The translations under genes and the position numbers were made by a program. Of a DNA stretch of 64,000 nucleotides, positions 47,575-56,342 are shown piece by piece. Each line of letters begins with the position of its first letter. The stretch's first letter is position 1. Source of the DNA: Muribaculaceae bacterium. Lineage in GTDB: Bacteria > Bacteroidota > Bacteroidia > Bacteroidales > Muribaculaceae. Below the pieces are notes generated by a model, which worked only from the letters and a program-made list of their open reading frames with translations, had not been told where the DNA came from and did no database searches. Location of the stretch: the NCBI GenBank assembly GCA_017548365.1, contig JAFZAC010000022.1, positions 46,721 through 110,720 of the forward strand, given 5' to 3'.

Positions 47575-48462
47575 TTATTTACTATCTATTGAGTTTCTAT
47601 ATTCTTGAGGAGTGATTCCTGTGTAAGTCTTGAAATAGCGGTTAAATGTAGTGGGAGACTTGAAGCCCAATATTCTTGCAATCTCTTGCACTGGAACGTC
47701 GCTGTCCTTCAGCTGGTTTTTGGCATCCATGATGATGAAATTCATAATTATTTGCTGAGCAGTCATACCAGTCGTCTTACTTATCACGTTGCAGAAGTGT
47801 GACAAAGTCAATGATGCCTCACGAGCATAGAAAGAGATTTTGTGTTCATTGCGATAGTTCTCAAGTGCCAGCTGCATAAATTCTCCCACTATCGTCTGGT
47901 CACGAGACGAGTTCTTGATTGTCGTTCCCTTGACCATATCGTGCTTGATAGCACATGAGAGCATATCGACCGCCACGATCAGAGCCGACAAAGCTATGCT
48001 GGGACTCATAAAATTGCTTCCAAAGTTTGCCGCCTTGGACATTATAGAGAAACTCTCACGATAAAAACTACCCATTTGATCATCAAGTGAGAATACCGGA
48101 CTCTTAATCACATACTGCATGATTGGAGCAATTATCTTCCAGAAATTTATCTTCTTGAGAAAATCTGAAGAGTATCCCTCAAAACTGATAAGGGCGTCAT
48201 CGCTAGCCTCCTTCACTTGAAGAAAACCACCAGGAAGCAGAATCACCAAATCGTTGGCCACAATATCATAATCTCTCAGATTGATAGTAGCCTTGAATCG
48301 ACCTCTTACCACGTAGCACAAGCAACATGCGTCTATCTTGCAAGGCCCACGACCGTAATAGCCCTTCAAATCTTGCCCAATACTCGCATGCACGACAAAA
48401 TCGGCCGAAACTCCCAGAGGCTCTTTGATATTTGATTTTTTGTAGATATTGTTTGAGGTCAT
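47575..48462 (-). CDS. AraC-family transcriptional regulator (left border of exported-protein cluster)
   Basis: 295 residues from the ATG at 48462 (the longer frame begins with TTG). N-terminal cupin-like sensing region (about 20-160), C-terminal double helix-turn-helix with SFYAREASLTLSHFCNVISK, then VQEIARILGFKSPTTFNRYFK and TGITPQEYR. It is divergent from the plus-strand cluster that begins at 48657, with a 194-bp gap holding a perfect TTTTGA-ATA-TCAAAA palindrome (48543-48557), a possible operator. Likely controls that cluster (inference). Confidence 0.88.
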   Translation of the reverse strand: MTSNNIYKKSNIKEPLGVSADFVVHASIGQDLKGYYGRGPCKIDACCLCYVVRGRFKATINLRDYDIVANDLVILLPGGFLQVKEASDDALISFEGYSSDFLKKINFWKIIAPIMQYVIKSPVFSLDDQMGSFYRESFSIMSKAANFGSNFMSPSIALSALIVAVDMLSCAIKHDMVKGTTIKNSSRDQTIVGEFMQLALENYRNEHKISFYAREASLTLSHFCNVISKTTGMTAQQIIMNFIIMDAKNQLKDSDVPVQEIARILGFKSPTTFNRYFKTYTGITPQEYRNSIDSK

Positions 48463-48656
48463 TAGCAAATGGTATCGCTAGAATTTTTTACAAAATTAAT
48501 ACTTTTTCTTGTAAGAACAAGCAAACTCTACAAATTTGTCAATTTTGAATATCAAAACTTTTTTCAAAAAAACGAGATTACTTTTTCCTTTTCTCATTGA
48601 TATGGAATAAAGAGAGTTCAAAAAACAATTAATCACTCTAATAATTTTTACAAATA

Positions 48657-48815
48657 TGAACACTTTCAACACAAATTCATTGATTAACGAGATAAGCTCT
48701 TTGTTCAATAACATCTTTGTTGCAATCAGCGAGATTAATGACGATATCAAGAAGATTTTATTGAGCATCATGACAACTTTCACAGTTCCCAAGTTGCAAG
48801 TGGCATATGCTTGAT
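48657..48815 (+). CDS. Putative 52-residue small protein
   Basis: A short ORF (MNTFNTNSLINEISSLFNNI...) opening the plus-strand cluster. It is amphipathic with many Ile/Leu/Asn, has two predicted helices, no signal peptide and no known family. It is in the same direction as, and 64 nt before, the Sel1 gene. The absence of a clear -7 box and its small size keep the call tentative. Confidence 0.45.
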
Positions 48816-48879
48816 AGAACGGTCATCCTCATATCTTTACGAGAGAATTTAACTTACAAAATTATAACACAATACAATT

Positions 48880-49263
48880 ATGAAACATTTTATCATTGCT
48901 TTAACTTTGTTGTTTGCAGGAGCCGTTAATGCTCATTCACAAACCCAAATGACATCGGCTCAACTCTCGCTAACAATCAATCAAAATCTGAGCGAGGCAC
49001 AGGCAGGAAACGCACAGGCACAAGAGGTTATAGGAAAATGCTACATTGACCTCAAAGATTACAGTCAAGCTATCTATTGGCTCAACGAAGCAGCGTGTCA
49101 AGGAAATGACGAGGCTATCAACGAACTTGGATTATGCTACCAGTATGGGTTGGGAGTCGATATCAATCGACCAAAAGCGGCCGAACTGTTTCAAAAAGCG
49201 GCTTCAATGGGTAATGATGAGGCAAAAGAAAACCTCAAAAACCTTAACCGACCATGGATTTGA
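48880..49263 (+). CDS. Exported Sel1-repeat protein
   Basis: 127 residues. Signal peptide MKHFIIALTLLFAGAVNAHS. Two to three Sel1-like (TPR-type) repeats follow: YSQAIYWLNEAACQGNDEA, INELGLCYQYGLGVDINRPK, AAELFQKAASMGNDEA. Probably a periplasmic protein-protein interaction module. It lies 38 nt before the thioredoxin gene. Confidence 0.85.
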   Translation: MKHFIIALTLLFAGAVNAHSQTQMTSAQLSLTINQNLSEAQAGNAQAQEVIGKCYIDLKDYSQAIYWLNEAACQGNDEAINELGLCYQYGLGVDINRPKAAELFQKAASMGNDEAKENLKNLNRPWI

Positions 49264-49301
49264 TAAAAACTTAATTTATTCATTATTAAATAACTACAAT
49301 C

Positions 49302-49724
49302 ATGAAAAAGAATTTAATTATCGCATGTTTAATGGCACTTGTCGCAATTGCTGGTAATGCCAAATCTGGAGACTTCAAAGATGGAATTGTTAACACTATT
49401 CACACCGACCAATTCATGGAGAAGTTCGTAGATCAAAAAACTCCCTATCGTCCCGCCGTAATCGATGTAAGCGCCGAGTGGTGCGGATGGTGCAAGAAAA
49501 TGCATCCACACTTGGAGCAGCTGGCAAAGAAGTATTCTGGCAAAATCGACTTTTTTCAGCTCAACTATGAGACCGACCTCGAGCTCATTCGCCAACTTGG
49601 AGTAAACTCCTACCCTACTCTTATCTTCATCAAGGCCGACGGTTCGGTAATCATTGACGATAACGGATACAGAACTTTTGACGTTCTTGACCAAACTATT
49701 CAAGAGGTGTTTTACAGTAAATGA
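49302..49724 (+). CDS. Periplasmic thioredoxin-like protein
   Basis: 140 residues; signal peptide MKKNLIIACLMALVAIAGNA. The active-site motif is AEWCGWCKKMHP (CGWC, near 62-65), and the cis-Pro segment is GVNSYPTLIFI. It is a full thioredoxin fold of the thioredoxin-like exported type common in Bacteroidota. It may reduce or form disulfides in envelope proteins. It sits between the Sel1 and the Trp-Pro repeat genes and is probably co-transcribed with them. Confidence 0.9.
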   Translation: MKKNLIIACLMALVAIAGNAKSGDFKDGIVNTIHTDQFMEKFVDQKTPYRPAVIDVSAEWCGWCKKMHPHLEQLAKKYSGKIDFFQLNYETDLELIRQLGVNSYPTLIFIKADGSVIIDDNGYRTFDVLDQTIQEVFYSK

Positions 49725-49780
49725 TAAACCCTCACTACCAATTAATTTCTTAAATTATTAACTTAAAACTACACACAATT

Positions 49781-50128
49781 ATGAGACATTTTATTTTAGC
49801 AGCATTTGCAATCGCAGCTTATGCAGTATCAGCAACAGCTGGAGTAACAAACAATGTAACAAGTTGGCCAACTGAGCGATGGCCTGGAACTGAAGTAGTA
49901 AGCTGGCCCACTGAAAGCTGGCCTGAGACTGAAGTAGCAAGCTGGCCAACGGACCGATGGCCCGACACCAAGGTGGCAAGTTGGCCCACTGAAAGCTGGC
50001 CCAAAACCGAAGTGGCAAGCTGGCCAACGGACCGATGGCCCGACACCAAGGTGGCAAGTTGGCCCACTGAAAGCTGGCCCAAAACCGAAGTGGCAAGCTG
50101 GCCAAACGAGAGATGGCCCGAGGCTTAA
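49781..50128 (+). CDS. Small exported Trp-Pro repeat protein
   Basis: 115 residues. Signal peptide MRHFILAAFAIAAYAVSATA, then almost only a 13-residue repeat of the form SWPTxxWPxTxVA, seven copies, the last one truncated. Copies alternate as SWPTDRWPDTKVA and SWPTESWPKTEVA, giving a 26-residue super-repeat. Two DNA copies of 78 bp are identical (49937-50014 and 50015-50092). Several other frames are also open through the repeat, but only this one has a start codon with a signal peptide and fits the direction of its neighbours. No family recognised; function unknown. A terminator follows. Confidence 0.8.
   Translation: MRHFILAAFAIAAYAVSATAGVTNNVTSWPTERWPGTEVVSWPTESWPETEVASWPTDRWPDTKVASWPTESWPKTEVASWPTDRWPDTKVASWPTESWPKTEVASWPNERWPEA
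49937..50105 (+). repeat. Exact 78-bp tandem duplication
   Basis: Two identical 78-bp units (offset exactly 78) plus 13 bases of a third, inside the Trp-Pro repeat gene. Each unit is two 39-bp subunits. Identity of the two copies suggests a recent duplication. Confidence 0.92.
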
Positions 50129-50195
50129 CAAAAAGTTGGCAAAGTACAAACGAGAAAACGCCAACAATCTAATATCCTAATTATTTGCACATGTA

Positions 50196-50230
50196 GCCGG
50201 ATAGCGACAGTAGTTGCTACCCGGCATTTT
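50196..50230 (+). terminator. Terminator after the Trp-Pro repeat gene
   Basis: GCCGG-A-TAGC pairs with GCTA-C-CCGGC, followed by ATTTT. It closes the first part of the cluster. Confidence 0.75.
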
Positions 50231-50351
50231 GCTACATCTTCAAATAGTGTTATACATCAGGACCAAGAAATCCTAACGTCTGACTTCCGTTTCTCTCATC
50301 ACAAAAACAAGCTTTTTCGCACAATTTGTTGCTCATTTGAGCTATTTAACT

Positions 50352-50359
50352 TATATTTG
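50352..50359 (+). promoter_or_regulatory. -7 box of the double zinc-ribbon gene
   Basis: TATATTTG, with TTG 20 bp upstream (50329-50331); 29 bp before the ATG. Confidence 0.65.
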
Positions 50360-50388
50360 CAACGTTAACTAATAACATTTTCTAAGTC

Positions 50389-51510
50389 ATGAAATGTATC
50401 AATTGTTATAGAGAAATAAAAGATGGTCTGAAATTTTGCAACTTTTGTGGCTCTAAGCAGCCCAAAGACAGAGAGGCCTATGAGCGTGAGCATCCCGAAC
50501 TCAAAGATGCCATTCCTGAGAATGAAGTCATGAAACAGATAAATGAAACGGTTCAAGAGCCTGTTTTCGAACCACAATTCGACCAACCTCAAACTAGCGA
50601 TCTTGATCCAATAATGGACCAGCCGTCAATTGACACGCCTGTTAATACTGAGTTCTCTCAGCAATCCGACGAAACACCATTTTACCCTACTCCTGTCACC
50701 GACCCAGACCCAACACCAACGAGAAATGTGGCGCCAGCACCCATCACGCCAGTTCCAGCGCCTGCTCACATAAATCACCCAAAATCTAAATTGTCACCAA
50801 TCACTTGTCCAGTTTGTGGGGCACAGCTCTCACCCATGGCATCGTCTTGCTTTCAATGTGGATATGTGTTCAATAATGACCAAACGATGATGGCACCAAG
50901 ACCTGAGATAGTTGCGCCACCAGTAACTCAAGGGATGGGAAATCAACAAATCAACACAGTCAACTCTTTAACCCAGAAGGCCAACAAAAACAAACCCATC
51001 ATCATAGCAGTAGCAGCAGTACTCGCTTTAGCAATATTGGGAGGTATAATCTATGCCTTGACATCGGGCGGCTCTAGCAACCATTTTGAGGTCACGTCTA
51101 CTACTGGTACAGTTCAACAAGACGATGAATTTTCAGTTACAAGCGGCATCACAAGCACCGTGGGCGCAAAAAATGGTTCTTTACTTGAAATGGGAACACC
51201 CATAAAGTTCAGTATTTCAGGTTCAGGTGATCTTGTTAACATCACAGCGACTGTAACCCTAAAGCGAACAAGTGCTTCCAAAGTCAACCTCTCTCCTGAG
51301 AATCACAAGCTGGAAATAAGTGGTCGTGATTCCGACAACAGTAATGTCAAAATCATTCTCAATGCCGATCATGATGCAAAGTTGAAAATCCTGGAATGGC
51401 TCTACAAACCTGCTGGAACTCAAATAGAGGTCAATTTCAGTGGAACGGCGAGCAAATATGATCTCGAGAAACTTAACCGCAAGGCGACAAACAATAATAT
51501 CATAATTTAA
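50389..51510 (+). CDS. Double zinc-ribbon membrane protein
   Basis: 373 residues. Zinc ribbon 1 at residues 3-22 (CINCYREIKDGLKFCNFCG), an acidic then Pro-rich linker (to about 135), zinc ribbon 2 at about 142-160 (CPVCGAQL...CFQCGYVF), a membrane segment at about 203-225 (IIIAVAAVLALAILGGIIYAL), and an exported C-terminal domain of about 145 residues without a known name. The layout suggests a cytoplasmic zinc-binding part tied to an outside sensor or scaffold domain. It has its own promoter. Confidence 0.8.
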   Translation: MKCINCYREIKDGLKFCNFCGSKQPKDREAYEREHPELKDAIPENEVMKQINETVQEPVFEPQFDQPQTSDLDPIMDQPSIDTPVNTEFSQQSDETPFYPTPVTDPDPTPTRNVAPAPITPVPAPAHINHPKSKLSPITCPVCGAQLSPMASSCFQCGYVFNNDQTMMAPRPEIVAPPVTQGMGNQQINTVNSLTQKANKNKPIIIAVAAVLALAILGGIIYALTSGGSSNHFEVTSTTGTVQQDDEFSVTSGITSTVGAKNGSLLEMGTPIKFSISGSGDLVNITATVTLKRTSASKVNLSPENHKLEISGRDSDNSNVKIILNADHDAKLKILEWLYKPAGTQIEVNFSGTASKYDLEKLNRKATNNNIII

Positions 51511-51530
51511 AGTCAGGCAAAGACAAGCTC

Positions 51531-51538
51531 TATCTTTG
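51531..51538 (+). promoter_or_regulatory. -7 box of the LprI-like gene
   Basis: TATCTTTG, 65 bp before the ATG at 51604; no firm -33 box. Confidence 0.55.
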
Positions 51539-51603
51539 TTAAAAATGCCATAGACTTTAACCCTCAATTGCTACAGAAATATTCATCAATAAAAACAATC
51601 AAC

Positions 51604-52521
51604 ATGAAATCCAAGGTTTTAAAATCATTAGCAATAATATGTGCAATAGCTTTAATAACTGCTATGAGCTCAAATGCTGAAGCCAAAGCGCCAGCACGAC
51701 CAGCAGTTAAAGACGTTGCAACACTTGCCGACAAATTGATTGAATTGGAGAGCTTTGAACTCTCAACTTTCATCGACTTGAAAAACCTTGCGAAGCAAGT
51801 CGAGGCACTGGCTGAACCCTACGTTCAAGGTGGCAACTCAATGACTAAGCAGCAAAAAACGCTTGTGGTACTCGATGAAGTTCAGAAATATGCCACCGAG
51901 GTGAAGTTTAATGGCTCCAATATCGATATGGTCGAGGGTGGAAGACTACATGCCCTGATCTATCACTACAAGACTGCGATAAACACAAATGAATTGAGAG
52001 GACAAATTGAGCATCATTTAATCACTGCTGTCACACGGGAAGCCGAAGCTTGGATGAAGCTTGAGAACACTTTGTGTGAATACTATGCATGCTTGCGATA
52101 CATCTACCACCAAGGAGGAACCATGGCCAATCTCGATGCTTCGGGATGTGAGTGGGTGCTTGCCGAGGCACGCTACAACGACACACAGAAATGGCTGCAA
52201 GCAGAACTGGACCCGAATGTTAAGAGAGCGCCAATGGAAGAAGAATTAATAAAAAAGTCCAATGACATTGTAACTTCGCTCATCGAGACTGCCAACGACT
52301 TAATTGACAACGCCGAGGATTTCAAATACAGTACTTATTTCCCAAACGTTTCGACAGCTCTAAAAGAAGCTTGCGCCAAACTCGATGGCGACATGCAGAA
52401 CTGGATTAAAGAAAGACGCGTCTTATTGGCACTTTGCAAAGATCAGGGAATGGGTTTGGCACAAACTTTCAAGCTTCTTGACCTAATAAAAGAACGAGGT
52501 GACTTAGAGAAAGAAGAATAA
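51604..52521 (+). CDS. Exported protein with weak LprI/DUF1311 similarity
   Basis: 305 residues from the ATG at 51604. Signal peptide MKSKVLKSLAIICAIALITAMSSNAEA. The middle (about 155-205) has a spaced pattern AWMKLENTLCEYYACLRYIYHQGG...GCEWVLAEARYNDTQKWL that resembles the lysozyme-inhibitor LprI/YecT fold (Trp, two or three Cys, Gly-Gly, Arg). The match is by eye and weak. The C-terminal part is helical and charged. It lies 2 nt before the lipoprotein gene, so the two are probably expressed together. Confidence 0.7.
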   Translation: MKSKVLKSLAIICAIALITAMSSNAEAKAPARPAVKDVATLADKLIELESFELSTFIDLKNLAKQVEALAEPYVQGGNSMTKQQKTLVVLDEVQKYATEVKFNGSNIDMVEGGRLHALIYHYKTAINTNELRGQIEHHLITAVTREAEAWMKLENTLCEYYACLRYIYHQGGTMANLDASGCEWVLAEARYNDTQKWLQAELDPNVKRAPMEEELIKKSNDIVTSLIETANDLIDNAEDFKYSTYFPNVSTALKEACAKLDGDMQNWIKERRVLLALCKDQGMGLAQTFKLLDLIKERGDLEKEE

Positions 52522-52523
52522 TA

Positions 52524-53249
52524 ATGAAGACTTTTTTTGTAATATCAATAAAAATGGTAGTTGCGGCTCTTCTAATTACGAGAACCGCTACCACGGCTTG
52601 CACACAACAAACATCTAAAAGCCAACAAGACATCAGCACTGAGCAAAAAAGCGACTCCTCTACTCATGACAGGAGCAACAACAAAGCATCAATAGAAGGT
52701 AGCATAAGTCACAACTCTTGGGAAGGTGAAGCCGCCACAAGTGTTAAGTTTGACGCCTTCCCCACTACTGTCAATGAGTGGAAAGCTATGCAACAGAAGC
52801 TCGGCTGCGAGCCTCAAGGAGCAGTGGCGCTGCAAGTGATGGCCTTTGAGCTTTACCGCAATAACCGCACTGCTGGAGAAGAAGCGCTTAAGCTCAACAA
52901 CACCACAACCAATTACAACAGCACCGTTGAAAGGTTAAAGGAGATAATGGGCAAAGACCAATACTACGCTCGCCCCTACATAGCCTGGGCGATGCTCGAG
53001 GGAGCTACTCCCGAGAACGGATACAAAGTCGACCCACCTTTCACTATCAACATAAAAGTCGACCCAAATAAGAAATATCAAGATAGCCAGATGCTCCACG
53101 GCACGGTCATTTACCTGCTTATAGACAGCAAGGGATGGGACACCAATTGGCGCAGCGTTGAGGTGGTGAAGCCCGAAGGCAGCGATTACTATGTAGTGAG
53201 CAATTGCCCTGCCATGTACACACAATGCAAGGAAGCAAAGAACAAATAG
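52524..53249 (+). CDS. Lipoprotein of a conserved family (DUF6935-like)
   Basis: 241 residues. Lipoprotein signal with TATTAC at the Cys (residue 26). After a Ser/Asn/Lys-rich linker, a domain from about 78 to 235 with FPTTVNEWKAMQQKLG, GAVALQVMAFELYRNNRTAGEEAL, YYARPYIAWAMLEGATPENGY and GWDTNWRSVEV. I recall this as a conserved family of unknown function; the DUF number is not certain. It is the second gene after the 51531 promoter and is followed by a terminator. Confidence 0.75.
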   Translation: MKTFFVISIKMVVAALLITRTATTACTQQTSKSQQDISTEQKSDSSTHDRSNNKASIEGSISHNSWEGEAATSVKFDAFPTTVNEWKAMQQKLGCEPQGAVALQVMAFELYRNNRTAGEEALKLNNTTTNYNSTVERLKEIMGKDQYYARPYIAWAMLEGATPENGYKVDPPFTINIKVDPNKKYQDSQMLHGTVIYLLIDSKGWDTNWRSVEVVKPEGSDYYVVSNCPAMYTQCKEAKNK

Positions 53250-53297
53250 GAGATTCTTTTTGCAGCACATTACATAACAAAAAACATAATTATATTG

Positions 53298-53328
53298 CTC
53301 ATGGCGTTCTTAGCCATGAGTGATTTTT
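53298..53328 (+). terminator. Terminator after the lipoprotein gene
   Basis: CTCATGGC/GCCATGAG stem with a 7-nt loop, followed by TGATTTTT. Confidence 0.85.
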
Positions 53329-53416
53329 ATACCTACTACAACAATGTGGGAAAAAGCAATTACAAGCATGCTCTTTCTATTGACGGAGTTTTGACGCCCT
53401 TCTTAATTATCCGTTA

Positions 53417-53491
53417 TTTAGTCACAATAAGTGGTTAAAATTTCCTAATAATTTGCATTTTACAAAGTTTTGACTAAATTTGTGGTCAAAA
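53417..53491 (+). promoter_or_regulatory. Promoter and paired operator-like sites of the second AraC gene
   Basis: -33 TTTG (53452-53455), 19-bp spacer, -7 TAAATTTG (53475-53482). A palindrome TTTTGAC-N10-GTCAAAA (53468-53491) covers the -7 box. A related 24-bp site lies at 53417-53440 (17 of 24 positions identical), 51 bp upstream, close to five helical turns. The layout suggests autoregulation by looping or by cooperative binding. Confidence 0.6.
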
Positions 53492-53518
53492 TCAGAACAC
53501 CCTTAAATATTTTACTAT

Positions 53519-54358
53519 ATGAATCGTCAAGAACAAATACAGAAAAGTGGATATAGTGTCTTTGAACTGACAAAAGATAGTGATAGTGATTCTACAACAC
53601 CCATCGATGTCAAGTACACTGCTATTATGTTGTGCTACCAGGGGGAAGCAATAATTGAAGCCAATATGCAACAGTATCACTTGCGCAAAGGTGACAGCTT
53701 GTGCCTTGGCAATGTGCTTTACAAGAGCACTATTCGCATGAGCGATGATTTCAATGCAAGGGTTCTTATCTCTTTAAAATCTTTTGCTTTTAATTCAGCT
53801 GTTGGTGTTCCATCTGGATTTATGGAGTCTCTATACATTAAGCCTGTCGCAAAAATATCGGACGCTAATATATGGAAAATCACTAACAATCACTTAGACA
53901 ACCTGGAGTTGATGCAGTCCACGCTCTTAGGTTTGAGGCATAATGAGATGATTGCACTTTCTTTCCGATCTATTGTTCTGATTATGGCAATGCTCAGAGG
54001 AGGTACAAAAAGCTCTAAAAAATTTGTTTACGGACAAGGCGATGTCTATTTCAAGAACTTTATTGAGCTTATTGAGGAAAATGTAAATAAAGAACATGAA
54101 GTGGCTTTCTATGCCGACCTCTTACATATCACTCCTAAATACTTGAGCGAAGTGTGCAAACAAAAAAGCGGACACAAAGCCAAGGAAATCATTTCCTCAT
54201 TCCTTATCTCTAAAATCAAACAGGAAATAATAATGTCAGGAAAATCAATCAAGACAATTTCTTACGAATATGGATTTGCCGATCAATCGAGCATGGGAAA
54301 GTTTTTTTACAAGATGACAGGACAAACTCCAGGATTTTTTAGAAAAACTAACGGCTAA
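53519..54358 (+). CDS. AraC-family transcriptional regulator (right border of exported-protein cluster)
   Basis: 279 residues. N-terminal sensing region (1-160), C-terminal HTH pair: VAFYADLLHITPKYLSEVCKQKSG then IKTISYEYGFADQSSMGKFFYKMTGQTPGFFRK. It is similar in size and design to the regulator at 47575. It ends just before a convergent glycosyltransferase gene (9 bp). Confidence 0.92.
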   Translation: MNRQEQIQKSGYSVFELTKDSDSDSTTPIDVKYTAIMLCYQGEAIIEANMQQYHLRKGDSLCLGNVLYKSTIRMSDDFNARVLISLKSFAFNSAVGVPSGFMESLYIKPVAKISDANIWKITNNHLDNLELMQSTLLGLRHNEMIALSFRSIVLIMAMLRGGTKSSKKFVYGQGDVYFKNFIELIEENVNKEHEVAFYADLLHITPKYLSEVCKQKSGHKAKEIISSFLISKIKQEIIMSGKSIKTISYEYGFADQSSMGKFFYKMTGQTPGFFRKTNG

Positions 54359-54367
54359 ACCCGTCAA

Positions 54368-55369
54368 TTAAAAAATCTTCTTTCCACGCAGGTAATAGTC
54401 AACGACAATATTACGCTGAGCACCAGGGAAAGTTTTAAGAAGATTCTCCTTGGGATGATTGATATAGCGGCTCTTGTACTTGCGATAGTCGTTATGAGCC
54501 TTAACAATGGCTTTGGCATCACCCCAGTGAAGTTTGGCGAGTGCCATGCCAAACGCCAGCGTATCGTAGAGGCGACGAACCAGCAATAAGTGCTTGCCAT
54601 CCTTAACAGGCAAGTTCTTGTATAACAGGAACAGACTATTACGAAAATTCAAGTAAGTTTTGCGTGGATTGCCCTGAGGCAAACTTCCGCCACCCAAGTG
54701 GAACACGTGGCTCGCTGTAACAATCTTAATAGCACTACCACTCAAGTGTATGCGCCAGCACAGGTCTATTTCCTCCATGTGAGCAAAGAAATCCTCATCT
54801 AGACCTCCAACCCTTTTATATAACTCTGTGCGAACCATCAAGCATGCACCAGTAGCCCAAAAGATATCTATGTCTTGACCATCATACTGACCATGGTCAT
54901 CTTCAACAGCTTCAAACACACGACCGCGACAGTATGGGTAACCGTGTTTGTCGATGAAACCGCCAGCAGCTCCAGCATACTCAAACATCACTTTTCCATC
55001 ATCACGATCATGAAGCAGCTTAGGCTGGACTGCACCAACATCTAGATTCTTCTCCAAATAATCATACATGGGGTCAAGCCAGCCTGATGGGGTGCGAACG
55101 TCGCTGTTGAGCAATACTGTGTAGCGGTAGCCAGTGAGCTCTATAGCCTTGTTATAACCTCCAGCAAACCCATAATTCTTGTCAAATTTCATGACTTTCA
55201 CTTGTGGAAATTCCTGTTCAAGCACAATGCTACTGTCGTCGGTGCTGCCGTTGTCAGCAACAATCACATCGGCAATATCCGAGTTGGTGCCTTCAAGCAC
55301 AGTGGGCAAGTAGTGACGAAGTAGTTTCGCACCATTCCAGTTCAATATTATTACCGCTACAGGTTTCAT
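54368..55369 (-). CDS. Glycosyltransferase family 2
   Basis: 333 residues. GT2 core: VAVIILNWNGAKLL, VIVADNGSTDDS, GFAGGYNKAIE, YTVLLNSDV (DxD-like site), then ATGACLMVRTELYKRVGGLDEDFFAHMEEIDLCWR. Rhamnosyltransferase-like, probably for cell-surface polysaccharide or lipid. It is the last gene of a three-gene transcript with the acyltransferase and mtaB. Confidence 0.92.
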   Translation of the reverse strand: MKPVAVIILNWNGAKLLRHYLPTVLEGTNSDIADVIVADNGSTDDSSIVLEQEFPQVKVMKFDKNYGFAGGYNKAIELTGYRYTVLLNSDVRTPSGWLDPMYDYLEKNLDVGAVQPKLLHDRDDGKVMFEYAGAAGGFIDKHGYPYCRGRVFEAVEDDHGQYDGQDIDIFWATGACLMVRTELYKRVGGLDEDFFAHMEEIDLCWRIHLSGSAIKIVTASHVFHLGGGSLPQGNPRKTYLNFRNSLFLLYKNLPVKDGKHLLLVRRLYDTLAFGMALAKLHWGDAKAIVKAHNDYRKYKSRYINHPKENLLKTFPGAQRNIVVDYYLRGKKIF

Positions 55370-55390
55370 CTGATATTCAATAAAACAGAG

Positions 55391-56341
55391 TTATTTCTTG
55401 TTGTAGAATTCTAGTTCGTTTTCGCGACTATAGCCTTCGGGGAAAACCACTGGGCGTTTCCATCGCTTATGAGTCCACAGCCAATAGGCCGGGGCACTCT
55501 CTATGCGCTGCTCGAGTAAGCGGGCATAGCGAGTAGTGATAGAACCAATAGGCTCGTGCGCCATATTCTTGCTCAATGGAACAAGGGTACATTGATAGTG
55601 TCCTCGCTTGACCTTGCTCACATCGAAAAATGCGGCACAACAGTTAAGCTTGCGACCAATGGCCTCGGCACCAGTGAGAAATGCTGTGGGGTGATGGAGG
55701 AAATCAAGCACATGCCCCTCATCGTTGGTTAACGGATGCTGGTCGGCAATAAACCCTATTCCCAAATGTTTACCTTCACGCTCTCGAGTTATCATCTCTC
55801 GCAATATCTTGGTCTTGCTGATGCACACAGTATTGAATCGCTGTCGCAAACGCAAGAAGAAACGGTCAAACCACTCGTTCTCAAGAGGTTGATAGACTTG
55901 TCCTTGAACAGAATCACGATGGACGAAGCTATTGAACCACAATGTAACCGACGTAACCCACTCCCAATTGCCGTAGTGGGCAGCATAGAGGATTATGCTC
56001 TGGCCGTTGTCAAAGGCTTCATCAATTAGCTCAGCGTTATGAAACACCATACGCTTACGCATCTCATCGTCACTTATGTGAAGTAACTTCAATGTCTCGG
56101 CAACATAGTCGGTAAAATGGTGATAGAATTCTTTCTCTATTGATAAGCGTTCCTCTTCGCTCTTCTCGGGAAAGCATTCGGCAAGATTTTGTCTCACAAC
56201 CTTCTTGCGGTAACCTATAAGGTGATAGGCCACAAAGTACAGTAAATCGGCATGCAAGTACAGCACCCACCATGGCATCATTGCCAGCAGATGAAGACCC
56301 CATCCTAAGGGAGCATACAATATTTTAGTATACCATTTCAC
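55391..56341 (-). CDS. Lipid A acyltransferase (LpxL/HtrB-like)
   Basis: 316 residues, GTG start one nucleotide after the mtaB stop. One N-terminal membrane segment (9-30), then the catalytic HX4E-type motif HYGNWEW near 123 and GFIADQHP further on. It transfers a secondary acyl chain to lipid A or a related lipid at the inner membrane. Being downstream of a tRNA-modification gene is a transcription-unit effect, not a functional hint. Confidence 0.9.
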   Translation of the reverse strand: MKWYTKILYAPLGWGLHLLAMMPWWVLYLHADLLYFVAYHLIGYRKKVVRQNLAECFPEKSEEERLSIEKEFYHHFTDYVAETLKLLHISDDEMRKRMVFHNAELIDEAFDNGQSIILYAAHYGNWEWVTSVTLWFNSFVHRDSVQGQVYQPLENEWFDRFFLRLRQRFNTVCISKTKILREMITREREGKHLGIGFIADQHPLTNDEGHVLDFLHHPTAFLTGAEAIGRKLNCCAAFFDVSKVKRGHYQCTLVPLSKNMAHEPIGSITTRYARLLEQRIESAPAYWLWTHKRWKRPVVFPEGYSRENELEFYNKK

Positions 56342-56342
56342 G

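Noticed and set aside
49791..50167. Minus-strand repetitive ORFs over the Trp-Pro repeat gene
   Set aside because: A 39-bp repeat without stops leaves several frames open. These lack signal peptides or starts in a sensible context and oppose the direction of the cluster.
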